DNA from: Isoetes taiwanensis
Taxonomy: Eukaryota; Streptophyta; Lycopodiopsida; Isoetales; Isoetaceae
Assembly: GCA_021234155.1 (NCBI GenBank)
Contig: JAJEKV010000506.1
Coordinates: 1 to 64,000 of the forward strand
Direction of reading: 5' to 3'
DNA: 64,000 bases
The notes beneath the pieces are model-generated. The model had not been told where the DNA came from. It did not search any database and saw only the letters and a list, made by a program, of their open reading frames with translations. Made by a program: the position numbers and the translations under genes. Shown piece by piece: positions 35,567 to 46,548 of this stretch (position 1 is its first letter; every line of letters starts with the position of its first letter).

Positions 35567-36094
35567 TGGCGTGCACATGCCTTCTTGTAGACTGATTGTA
35601 AGACATAAGTTTTGGCCAAATTTTGTAACCAATGGCCATTCCTTATGTGTTGCTTTGCTGAGACTGTTCATATTTTGTAGGCCTGTATGATTGATTAAGC
35701 GTCATGAGAGTATGCGACTTCTAGATGTACCAATTAGTACGTCTCATGAAATACTGTCACCAAATCATATAAAAACCTTAGGAAAAAAAGTATAAAAATA
35801 CAAAAACAACCCCCTGTTATAATGCTACATATTTGTATAAGACTAATACAAATTTTCTATTGGGATTGAAAATATCCAGCTATTTGATAGGAAAATTTCT
35901 GATTGGGTTTAAAAACTTTGCCCAACACTAGTCTAATACCCCCACGGAATCCAAGTCCAAATCGGAGCCAATAAATGCCTTTGGTATATTCGAAGTCTTG
36001 TTCTATATTAAATCCGGCATTATTATCTATAGGTGGCGAATTATCGGGTAAAGGTCGAGAAAGTTTTTGAACCCGCCAACCGGGTGAAAATAGC

Positions 36095-37730
36095 TTTACC
36101 CTAGTTATGGTGATTCCATCGCGATGAATACTCTCCCATGGAATCACAGACCCTGGGAGCAGGATCCGTTCGAGGTCCCGCTTTTCCATACCAGCACCGA
36201 GAGATACTTCCATAAGGAATCAACCGGAGAGATACTTCGGAAGGAATCTGCTCAAAAATATACCCGTCGAGGACGGAATCACCGTCAAAATATCCTATGC
36301 CGAGAATATCCAATAAAATTTCAAATTTTCTACCTACCTATTGTGGCGTCCCCTCGTCTTCCTATAGAGATATTGTTAGAGCTTTAGTGCGGCATCTCGT
36401 TCTTCAATGGCGACCGGAGTTTCGGAAATGATGGTAGAAGCCGTCAAGCTCGCCTTCCATTCTCTCTTGCATCCTTTGCTGCCTTTCAATTTTCGACTGT
36501 GGTTTTCATGGCTTTTGCTCGACTAGGGTAAGGGAAGTTTTGTTTCGCCGAGTTTTAGCTTCACCGCCGATCCGTACCTTGCTTCACCTTGTATTATTCC
36601 TTCTTTTCTTAACCTTTTTATTTTCTTTTACAGATCGGCTATGGCGGAAAACAGGGGATCGTTGGAACCATTCTCCTTTTTATTTCTTTTTTCAATCCGG
36701 TAGTTGCCTGCCATCGCCATAGTCCCATAACTGCTTTCTCTGGCCCTTTCCTAAACGTCGAATCCAGTTTTCCATGTTTTCTTCTTACCATTTCTTCGTT
36801 AAATGCTTGCAGGTATGAAGTGGAGCAGATCCTCATAAATGCCCGGCTTGTGGTGCTTCACGACCTTTGAGAATCCAAAGCAATCAGCGACCTTGAGAAT
36901 GGGCAAGCAAATGTGAAGAAGAGCATTATGGCAGACAAATTTTCCTGGGATAAATCATCCCGACCAAACAAACGGCAATCCTTAAAAAACTTATTTGTTC
37001 TTCCTAAAATAAATCTCTGACTATTGCTCCATCGATTGGCCCCTATTAAAGTATCGTTCTGCACTATATTCACCTTTCTTTTCAACACAAATATTTACGG
37101 GCATGTTTCTTGTTCTTGATTTGAAGAAGCTTATGGCATTGCCGATATTGGCAAGGGGTTCAAATCCCCAACCAGAAATGCTGTAGTGCAGAGCATAACA
37201 ATGGACATGCACACACAAAATGGAGTAGCCCAGCTTGTTTTTTTGCACCATTGGTTTAGTATTAATTTCCTTCATAATAGTCTTCAAGTATGGTAGGCTT
37301 CGCTTAAATCATCCTCAATCATTTTTTATGGAATCGGGCATAAACTTCTGCTGGGATTGAACCATCTGCCAATTTTTCCTCCCTGCCTGTAGTTATTACA
37401 GATTCAAAGGTCTCCAGGTGATTCCTTCCTGAAGAATATTATCGCGATGATTCCACGGGAGAGAATATTTACGCGGTGATTCCACGAGAAAGAATATTAT
37501 CATACGCGGTGATTCCACGGGGGAGAATATTATGGTATACAGTGATTCCACCCGGAAGGATCAATTCCATGTGATTCCGTCCAGCAATATCTTACAGATG
37601 TGATTCCGCCGAAAGGTATAAAATGGAGCCTGCCAGGTAAGGATACGGGGCAGGTACGGATAACAGGACAAGAGGGTACAGATAAGATAACAGAGCAGGA
37701 GGGTTAGTGATTCTGCGGGAGAGTCACCAA
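36095..37730. mobile_element. Possible foldback element with modular arms (copy 2)
   Basis: Counterpart of 31.46-33.10 kb, with GGAATCA-type modules at the left and GTGATTCC modules at 37.41-37.61 kb. The gene-like core is present with altered frames: the 40-codon start is at 36407, and the acceptor-linked charged stretch near 36.82-37.0 kb reads more continuously than in copy 1. Confidence 0.35.
37414..37623 (+). promoter_or_regulatory. GTGATTCC array and TATA box upstream of BTB-NPH3 gene copy 2
   Basis: Same array as in copy 1, with the TATA box TATAAAA at 37617-37623 and the coding start about 500 bases below. Spacing and flanks are conserved. Differences sit mostly in the spacers. Confidence 0.4.
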
Positions 37731-38123
37731 AACCAAACCAGGGCAGCCAACTTTAAAAAATTCAGCATTTATGAAAAAAATTCGTGTATAAGATACGAAG
37801 AGAAATATCAAGAGGGGGTCACGTTCTTTTACTCCCTCGTTCTGATTTAATTCCTGACACCCTATCGGTCGTACCCCTGCACTCTGCAATTTTTGTACGA
37901 AAATGAAGGACCGGGTTTCCTTCAGCCTCCCTTCCCGCTTGCTTTTGCCCACATAGATTGAAGCTCCCTTTCTTTTCCTGATTTGCAGGATTATTCAGCC
38001 AAACCAACTGTTCTCTTCGGAATTTGCATCTTCGGAACATGTAGGTAGCTGCATTTTCTTCTCTTATCGGTAGGATCAAGCATCCCATCCTGGAAAAAAT
38101 CGAGGGTATTTTTGGTTGCAGAA

Positions 38124-40193
38124 ATGGATGGCCCCAGTTTGGAAGAAAATGATGTTCAGCATTTGCAGCCAAAAGGTCTCTGGCTCGATTTTGCAGATGG
38201 ATCTTCTGACTTGACGATCAGAATCGGTGGCCACAAATTTCGTTGCCAGAGATGGGTTTTGTTACCCAGATGTAGATTCTTCAGGCGCATCTCCAGGTCG
38301 GTAGATAAACCAAGACATATGTTTGTAGATATGGGGGATTTTCCAGGAGGGATAGAAACTTTCCAAACGATCTTGAACTTCTGTTATGGAAGTGGAATCA
38401 GTCTTGTTGCAGATATCAAGTTTCTGTATCTTAGCCATGGAGCCTCAATTTTGGGGATGACCTCATCGCCCACATTTTCTGGGGAAAATCTACAAGAGGT
38501 ATGTGATAAATTCTGCCAAGAGTATATGCTAAACTCATGGACGTCTGTGTTCAAAACCTTGAGCGTTCTTCACGATGGACTTCCGCTTCTGCCCAAGTCT
38601 TGCAGTCGCATTTACACGCAGAAATGCATGAACGCGCTTCGCATTTTGATCAAGAACATGCAAACAGGGGATTTAAACGATTATGTTCAGAAACTGATTC
38701 TGCTACCCAAATATCAGCTGGAGGTTATAGTTTCAGGCTTGAGATCAGAATGGCCTAAATGCCATGGGAATGAAATTGTTGAGGCTTTTGTTTTGGCAGC
38801 TAAAACAGCCACAGCATCCCAAATTGATGCACTCGGTCTTGTTGCCAAGAGCTTGGTAGATGGAAATATACGCTATGTCCAAGCTAAAGATCAAGAAAAG
38901 GATGCCCTCAAGAGCTCAGAAGAACAAGAGAGCCTATTAATCCCAACATCTGCTCCTAACACAGTCTTTGTCCTTATTCTGATAGATGCCATCCCTCTCA
39001 AGGACGAACCTGTCATAAAACTGAGGAGAAATCTTTTTTTGAGCAGATTTTACCACAAGATTTAGGTACGTCATCTCCTCTGTTAGCTCTCAAATTGATA
39101 ACAAATTTCATTGAAGATGAATATAAGCTCTTGCATTTTGTCCGCACCGGCGCAAATCTTCTGCTCAAGTACCTTGGTTATTGTAAGACTAGCATAAATC
39201 CATTTCCATTCAGTGTATTTCTGAATTTGCTAAAGCTTTGTCTGTTGCACTCAAGGATTCTCATAACATTCTATATGATGAGATCAAATTGCACACAAAA
39301 GGGACCAGCTTATCACAGGCAGAGAAGCAGAAGTTGGAGCGCTTGGTTAATTGCGCTACTCTTTCAAGTGATAGATTGAAAGAAGTGTTACTGTCAGGCT
39401 TCTCATGTGCTATTGGAGATGTGGCATTGGCTTTGGTCAAAGAAAATGAGGAATTGAAAGACCATATCAGAAAGAAGAGGCCTAGGGACTGCTCTTGTTC
39501 TTGTCCACATGATGAACAAACGCCTTCTAAAAATCTCTAGAGATATAGAAGAAGGGGAAGTGGAGAATGACATGTTAGTTGTCTTTGAGAGTTCACAAGT
39601 ATCTGGATTAGATGCTGAGTCAAATATGCAGGTAAATATAGTGCATTATTGCCTACTCATTAAGAATAGCATGAAAAGAACCATAATATGCATTATATAT
39701 GTATTCAATATCTGCAGTTTCTATTCTGAGTAGTTCATGCGTTTGCAGATTGTAAGGAATATACAAGCATGAAGAATATCTCATGACATATAGAGTACCA
39801 TTACCATAATATGCATTATACTCGTGTTCAATTTCTGCAGTTCGTATTCTGAGTGCTTCATGTGTTTGCAGATTATAAGAAATATACAACAGGAGGATGT
39901 GAAACCTGTGGTGCCTTTAGACATGTTGAATCCATCAGACTTGTCGAAGGACTTTTACATCTCGGTCATGACGACTGATTATATGTGCCTCTCATTTCCA
40001 GTGGATTTATTTGACTCTGTTGCAGTGGTGAAGAAGAAAATTTTGCGCGAGATGGAGCTGAACTCTTTAACAATGCCCCAAATTGGCATCTGGTGTATAG
40101 GGGCAAGAGAGTGGTAAGCAGTGCTACTCTTCATGAGAATGGGATTGAGATGTATGGAAGTGTGCAGATGAAAGCTTGCTGGTCTAAAAATGA
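38124..40193 (+). CDS. BTB-NPH3 protein with C-terminal ubiquitin-like domain (copy 2, frame-broken as read)
   Basis: Same gene as at 33.49 kb: exon 1 38124-39631, intron 39632-39871 (240 nt), exon 2 from 39872. The BTB part and most of the NPH3 part are open to codon 310 or so. Breaks relative to the other copies are seven T instead of five at 39034-39040, one G instead of two near 39223, five A instead of four at 39529-39533, and four C instead of five at 40076-40079. An A run of five instead of six near the stop shifts the end, so the last frame runs on to 40317. Nearly all are run-length changes, and each is absent from the sister copy. Sequencing error is therefore at least as likely as pseudogenisation. 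If the breaks are real, this copy makes only a BTB plus partial NPH3 protein of about 313 residues. Confidence 0.7.
39632..39871 (+). other. Intron with duplicated acceptor region (copy 2)
   Basis: Same length and content as the copy 1 intron, including the two TTTGCAG acceptors (near 39749 and at 39871) and the early TGA after the first. Confidence 0.55.
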
Positions 40194-40589
40194 TGGCGTG
40201 CACATGCCTTCTTGTAGACTGATTGTAAGACATAAGTTTTGGCCAAATTTTGTAACCAATGGCCATTCCTTATGTGTTGCTTTGCTGAGACTGTTCATAT
40301 TTTGTAGGCCTGTATGATTGATTAAACCTTGTGCAATCCAGCTTTTGTTTGTTTCTGGTACTTGTTCGAATCGTGTGCATCATTTTCTGACATGAGTGGT
40401 AAATGGTGCTCAGAGATGTGAAGATGCCAAAGTGCAAATAGAACAGAAAAGATAAGAACGTGGAAGGACAAAACACGTGCAGAAAAATAATACTCTAGAT
40501 GAAAGACATTGCCTCTTTAATAATGGAAATTCTCGTTTGGATTCGTTAAACCCCATACTTCCCGAAGATAAATACCCACTTCCGGCAAC

Positions 40590-40870
40590 ATAACTTGCTA
40601 TTTATTTTTGATAGGGAAAATTATTTGATCGAAGGAAATATCGGCTCCAGATTTCAGCTTCAATTTCAGTAAACCCTAAGCCGAATACCTTGGGGGGGTA
40701 TTCGGCCTGCACCTTTCTGTTTTTTTTTTCGATCCAAAAACCTCGCAAGGGGATTCGACTTGCCAATTCAACCTCAAGTAAACACGCCCTCGTAACTGCA
40801 GGTACGTCTTCCCGAATACCCTCCTGCATGCGATCCTCTGGGCCGAATACCCCCAAAACCAAGCTGTAAA
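40590..40870. repeat. Small TATTCGGC/GCCGAATA motif cluster
   Basis: GCCGAATACCTT, GGTATTCGGCC, GGATTCGACTTGCC, CCGAATACCC and GCCGAATACC occur within 0.2 kb, in both orientations. They match the start of the arrays at 17.9 and 27.1 kb, including the phrase around CCAATTCAACCTC. A solitary fragment of that repeat family. Confidence 0.5.
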
Positions 40871-43555
40871 TCCATTGTACGGACTTACAACAATTGGGCA
40901 TGGGGTGCTCCTAAGGGGGCAAATCCTCGTTTAGGCAGGGTTCGAATTAGAATTTGCCCTAACCATTAAAAATGCCCAGCACATTTAAGGGCTGCGGAAA
41001 TACATGAAATTATAGTGTACTTTTCCCGAATCTTAGAAACTTCCCCAAAAATTAAAAAAAAACGCCGGAATTTTTTTGGCTATCGGAATTTTTTTGAATG
41101 ACCGGATTTTTAAGGGTCTAACCCCCAATTTCAACCCCGGTTTAGGGGTGTGTGGCATATTCCGTATATGCCAAGATATGCCTAAAATATGTTATTAACA
41201 ACCCAAACCCATTATTGGTCAGAAATTGTGGGGGTGTCTTCTATTCTTCGGGCTAACAGGAGAGGCCTCCCCGTGGGCGATGCGAGTATTTTGGTGTGTG
41301 GGTGGCCCTCCTTATGACCCTGTTTCATATAGCGGCCTTCGCAGACCCATCCTTTACAATTGAGTCGTCAGGTTGCGCTTATTCATCCTTTTGCATACCG
41401 TAATGTCGGGAGGAGGCCTTGCTAGAGTCCGATCAAGCCGCTATTCATCCTTTTGCACACCGTAATGTCGTTTGGTGTGTGCTCCAAGGAATCACAAAGG
41501 GTTCTTCTAGTATTAGCCCGTGATCTTGGTTCGCATCAAACAATGTGGCCAAAAGCTTTCTCATCGCTTTGTTTTTGAAAAAGCGTAATCGCTTTCTTTA
41601 AGGTTCGACTTGGGGAAAGCCTTCTCTTCTTGGCTTAGAAGTGTGTGCTTGAATTATGTGGTTGCTTTTATGATGGTACCGGCAGAAGAACCTAAAAAGA
41701 TACACGCGACCTTTAGTAGAACAAAGTCCCACTCTTAGCCGCCTTTGGCCGGAGAACCATACTAAAAACGACCTTTTGAGGCAATGAGACAGGGAGCTTG
41801 AGTATGAACTTTTTATATAGATAGCGGGGGGTAAGTTGAGGCTAAGTTAATTTGATAGTTGGCTCAACAATTTTGCTGAGGACCGGTTCTTAAAAAAAAA
41901 AAGAGCATTAAAGTTGCTTGGGATCTCATCCATTCTAAAAAAAGGATTGGGTAAAGAGATTGCGTATATCGCGGGATGTTGTACCACAAGTTAGCGGGCC
42001 AAGAATTTAACCAAAGAAATGAGGACTCCTTCACAGACAACGCCCTAAAGCTAATGGATAAGTTGGGCTAGTTATTCTTATCCAAGTGGTTCAAGAAGTC
42101 ATGGATAGTGTAATCCATCGTGAAGAGGAGAGGGTATTCGACTCATAATTTTTGTGCGAAGGTATCAAATCATGTCATCACTCATTTTCCTTACCCAATT
42201 TATGGATGCTAATGGGGTTTTGGATTAAAAATATGAAATGAATCAAAAAGGTAGGTAGTAGCATATGGAAGCCATCCATTGAGACAAGTTCCTAAGTTTC
42301 GAGATGGTATGTTATCAAGGTAATTATATCTTGGTATTATGAAATATGGCGTGACTTTCCCTCAGGATCGAAGTTCCCACCGCTATAAGATCCAAAGAAG
42401 GCTTGGAGACTTGTGTGTTTAAGGGAAGATCTTGGAGATGCAAAGGGCTGCAAGCAACACGATAATGCATGCCAAGGAATAACCACTACCCTATTTCTAT
42501 TTTGCGTGGTTTCCCTCTTCTATGAGCCGGAGGGTTTTTCCTCGCTATTATTTATGTTGTTTCAAACTTTTAGGCTAATTGAAGGCATAACCATGTTTGG
42601 AATTCCAACTAATAAACTCTGTAAATTTTTGTTTGAAGCAGGCTGTAAATGCACATATTGACTTCTTACTTATCTTGAAGAGATCCTTTTGCTATCAAAA
42701 GAAGTTCCATTTTAACCAATAGATGGAAAAAAAGCAACAAAATAGATCGAGATGCCATAGATCCAAATTGGAACATAATGATAAATGCTTTGAAACAGGT
42801 GAATTTTGTATGCCTGCCAATCCTTAGCAAGGGAAGCAACATTTGAAGAGTCGATTAAAGTCGAATTATATATTTCACAATTCATATCGCAAGCAATAGG
42901 TGTAGCATATTCTGGGGCTAGGTTTTGACTTTTTTTTTTCCCTTAGATATTTGTTTATGTATTTTGGTTGTACATTAAAGTAATTTAAAAATATAAATTA
43001 GTTGTTTATTTCACACGTGGCTCCTTCAAGTTTCGAAGTTCTATCTTTAAGATAACTTTGTAACTTGAAGATAGATAGGTAGGAAAATAACTCCCTATAA
43101 GAAACTTATCGCAGCGGCCAAAGCCGCCGCGAATGTTTCTTTTCCCCAACTCGTCTATATATGCTAGAACATGCAAAATTTGAACCTGCATTCTGTTGCC
43201 TTGTATTCAGTGCCCGCACGATAGAAGAATATTGACCATAACGACTCGTATTTAAAGATGTTTTGCATTAAATCAAAAGAATCTAAGTTCGAACATACCA
43301 AAAATTGAATTGTGTTTGAGCATGGGGAATTCTAACCTCTATAGTTTAAGGAGCCCTATAAATACTGCTCCATGGATAGACCTAAACTTAAGTCTTTAGG
43401 CCACTTGAAGCAAAATAGAAAGGCACCGTGTATTAATAGTCATCCTATAGCCTATGATATTGACCCTGGAAGTAACATACATAATAGATTTTAAATTATT
43501 AAAATCATGCAGCATATCATGAGAGAGATTTAATGTACTGCGAATCATCTATTTA
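40870..43555. other. No confident gene; degenerate repeat DNA
   Basis: Mixed-composition DNA without a long frame. A phrase ATTCATCCTTTTGCAYACCGTAATGTCG occurs twice near 41.39 and 41.45 kb. Around 41.9-42.6 kb, short plus-strand pieces look protein-like but are broken by stops and frame changes. I read this as an old retroelement but cannot name it. Confidence 0.35.
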
Positions 43556-43561
43556 TATACA

Positions 43562-44400
43562 TATCATGAAAGAAAGAAGAAAGAAAGAAAGATTTATTAA
43601 CGTCTACGTAAGACCCGAAGGGTCTATGAGACTATAACATAAACAGAATTCAAGACCTCTAGGAGGAAAACCCTCCTGTTGTCTAAAGTGTGGAAACAAA
43701 AATATTAAGTTTAACAATTGAAAATCAAAGAATGCGGCTCGAGATAGGGTTTGATGGAGACAACCCATCGCTCGTTCTGGATTTGTTGTAGTACTTCATA
43801 ATACCCCTTCTTGGCTTGGCTTGCTTTGTCGCTGTCGCTTGGCCTCTTCCTCGAAAGACTTTTTATGTTTCATGGTCGCTAATCGTTTTATCTTCTTAGG
43901 CAGTGCCAAAGTTACCCCTTTAGGGTCGAGGATACTTCCTCTCCTACTATCATCTTATCATCGTTTGTCTCATATGAAAAGAAATTAGTTATTTCGCTTT
44001 TTTGTGCCCATTGGATTATTTTGTTTGAGAATATTTCTCCTTTCTAGAGATAGTTCATATACAAAGTGAGATACACATTTCGATCGTAATATTCTACCGG
44101 ATGCCGTAGAGATGTGGGGTCTCTAAAAAGATAATGATATCTGCGTCTAATAATGTAGTAGGTTGGGCGGTAAAAATAAAATCTTCTTCCGACTCGACCA
44201 TGTTTAGATCGAGACATTGGGCACTTCCGATCCTCACGACTAATATTTTTGCCCTACCAACCTCAATCTCCAACTAGTGAGATGACACTCTAAAACTGCC
44301 CCATATAGTATCTCACTTTGTTCGGCGGATCCATATCTAAATATCCGAGGCCTTATAATGAACACATCCCATTGATATATTTAGGAAGTTATCCTTATAG
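43562..44400 (-). mobile_element. LINE 3' end with GAAA-type tail and possible coding remnants
   Basis: The minus strand ends at about 43.59 kb in the common LINE tail block (ATAGACCC, GTCTTACGTAGACGT, TTAATAAATC) followed by TTTC units. Upstream on that strand (43.74-44.3 kb) are protein-like pieces in shifting frames, such as a basic stretch ALPKKIKRLATMKHKKSFEE and an acidic stretch near 44.15-44.25 kb. They do not match a reverse transcriptase that I recognise. The 3' end is well supported; the coding assignment is not. Confidence 0.4.
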
Positions 44401-44881
44401 AATTACTTTTTAAGGCAGATTTTTGATGGGATTCACCCATGTATTTGAAACATAAAGATGCTCCAAGTCATGACGATAAGCCGATTGACTTCTTCTTCGA
44501 GTAAAATTCAGATTGTCATCCATTATATTTGTGAAAAGGTGGGATATTTCCATACGTAAAACCCATCTCCTCAAACAATTTAGATGCTTTGAGAACCAAC
44601 GGTAGCTTACCTTGGTCTCGCCAATGTTTTTAGACGCGACACATATGCCAGCCAGAGAAGTCTTTTTTTTTTTACCTTCTTGGATTTGTCCAAGGCGGTA
44701 AATTTTTCTCAAAAATCCTATCCCGAGAAGCTTACATGCTTTGAAGTGCGAGATTTGAAGAAGAGTCCGCTTTGGTTTGCTGAATTTGAAGCTAAATAAG
44801 CTTGATATCGCCGGATTTGAATTCCACTTTCGAGAAATCTGCTCGAATCGCATGTTAGGGCAGATTTGAGGGAAAAGAGAG

Positions 44882-45605
44882 ATGCCAAGGCCTTGGCGAC
44901 GGATGTAGGGGTTTGGAGCCGTGTTAATTTGCAAGGCGGATGCACTTTATTTGTGTCCAAGCTGCGGCGAAGGTGTACATGGAGCAAATAAGCTTGCTTC
45001 AAAGCATGAAAGGGTATGGCTATGCGAGGTTTGGCGAAAATGCCCCTCGCCACCAGAACCCGCAAAGAGATGCGGCAGATTCTTTGTGTTTCTTGCGATA
45101 ATGATATCCACTCGCAAACCCTCTTGTACAGAGGCATGAAAGAATTCTGTGGTTCCGCTTCTTTGAATACCCTAATGCCATGAAAATCGCCATTCCGCCC
45201 AGCCAGAGCTCCCAAGATTATGCTTCTTTGCTCAAGAATCATCAACATCAAGAAGAGGACGATGAAGATTATGATAATGAAGAGGATGAGCTTAGCTCTG
45301 CTGGTTGAGGCCGTTTCTCGATCCTCCGTGGCGATGAAACAAGAATAGATGGGGAAGAAAGCATTCACGGATACTATTACTGCTGCGAAAAAAGACTTAA
45401 GGAGAAAAATGAAGCCTAAAGGCGTAAGCTCCTGATTTGGATGTTTTTCCGGACATGGATCCCTATCTCAATACCGATTCCCATTCGATATTAATCGATG
45501 GTCGGTACCCGAGAAGAAAGCCATTTTTAAGACTTATTATTTCGCAGAAGCATTACCAAAAGTCGATCATTATTTGGATATCTTATGGCACCTTCTAGCC
45601 GGAGC
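44882..45605 (+). pseudogene. CONSTANS-like double B-box zinc-finger gene, first exon, frame-broken
   Basis: The plus strand from ATG 44882 encodes the start of a B-box protein in pieces. The first B-box is plain ([32 protein letters not shown]). The second follows in other frames ([10 protein letters not shown], then [10 protein letters not shown] and FFEYP). An acidic stretch (EEDDEDYDNEEDE) comes next, then DLDVFPDMDPYLNTDSHS at 45.43-45.49 kb, like the middle region of CONSTANS-like proteins. The exon ends at a donor, GTAAGC, at 45606. Such proteins are nuclear regulators of light and photoperiod responses, with zinc-binding B-boxes and a C-terminal CCT domain. I found no CCT exon before 48 kb. 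At least five single-base frame breaks occur, so it is either a decayed copy or a real gene with sequencing errors. The minus-strand frames here are shadows. Confidence 0.72.
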
Positions 45606-46112
45606 GTAAGCAACCTTACTCTAAATGTTTCGCAATTTGTAGCCTAATACAATTATTTGTGCAAATCTAACCTATGGGTAGCAGATAAACTTTCAAATTT
45701 GCATTTGATTGAAGCATTTCTTCAAAGATAAATTGGGACTGAAAAGAATTGATCATATAAAATTTCAGCGCCTTGGAGTAGAACACGTCGTATTTGCAAG
45801 GCATTTGGATCTGCCAAGGCCCGGAGGGGAAAGATCGCCATAGCCGGACCCTCGAAAAGCTTGGTTCAGCGCAGGAAAAAGAGCACCTTTTGTTTTTCAT
45901 TTTTTTCAAAGACACGTGTCTCTCCCAGGTTTTTTTTGCATCAAACAAAATAGAAGAGGAACATGCTTTATATATGGGTGATAATTGACTACTTTTCCAT
46001 AGTGGCATGATTTGAATTTGAGTTGTCTCATTAGAGGTATTTTCTTAATTTTGTAAACTTGGGCTAGTTGGATGATGGTTCTATGTACGCCTTATTTTCG
46101 TTACCCTCCCAT

Positions 46113-46530
46113 GGAAACCTTTCCAATTTTCCCTGGAAACCTTTCCCATTTTTCAAGGAAACCCTTCCGGCTTTTAATAAAACCAGGAAAGGGAAACCTA
46201 TCTGTATTTTTAGCTTTTGAAATTAGGAAGGATTTCCCCGGAAGGGTTTCCACCATGGAAAATTGGTTATGGTTTCTAGGGAATATAGAAAGGGTTTCCA
46301 TTTTATTTCTAGAATATTTGCACGCACGAGCCTTTATGGATTACGCTTATCGACACAAACGTCTTCCATTATGGCGGCATGTCCATCAAGTACGCACGTC
46401 ACCTTAGATTTCAAAATTTGAATGGAAACACTTCCTATTCTTCAATGGCAAGGAAACCCTTCTTATTTCCCACGCAAGAGGGAAAATAGGAAGGGTTTCC
46501 ACATAAGGTGGAAAATAGGAAGGGTTTTTA
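46113..46530. repeat. GGAAACCCTTCC / GGAAGGGTTTCC inverted motif array
   Basis: GGAAACCTTTCC or GGAAACCCTTCC occurs at 46113, 46135 and 46157. Its reverse complement GGAAGGRTTTCC or GAAAGGGTTTCC occurs at 46226, 46240 and 46288. A second set follows at about 46452-46530. Left and right halves can fold together over about 0.19 kb. Not coding. Resembles a small foldback element with modular arms. Confidence 0.55.
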
Positions 46531-46548
46531 TGTGCCATTAGAAATTTC

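Larger units (their letters stand above)
31057..35698 (+). repeat. Tandem 4.64 kb gene-bearing unit, copy 1
   Basis: The sequence from GCGTCATGAGAGTATGCG at 31057 to GATTGATTAA at 35698 is repeated immediately at 35699-40325. The unit includes the 0.2 kb tail of the 9 kb LINE unit (31.19-31.39 kb), a motif array, a promoter and a complete two-exon BTB-NPH3-ubiquitin-like gene. The junction shares only the dinucleotide AA with the flanks, as in end-joining tandem duplications. A false duplication in assembly is an alternative. Confidence 0.85.
35699..40325 (+). repeat. Tandem 4.64 kb gene-bearing unit, copy 2
   Basis: Direct repeat of 31057-35698, 4627 bp long. Exons match copy 1 nearly base for base except for homopolymer lengths. 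The upstream motif and transposon-like part shows clumped substitutions and small indels at CAG/CTG sites. Unique sequence begins right after ATTAA at 40325. Confidence 0.85.

Noticed and set aside
44410-45368. Two long minus-strand frames
   Set aside because: They lie opposite the B-box exon, whose zinc-finger motifs are clear on the plus strand, so these are shadows.
46101-46407. Open frames on both strands over the GGAAACCCTTCC array
   Set aside because: They follow from the repeated motif and have no domain content.
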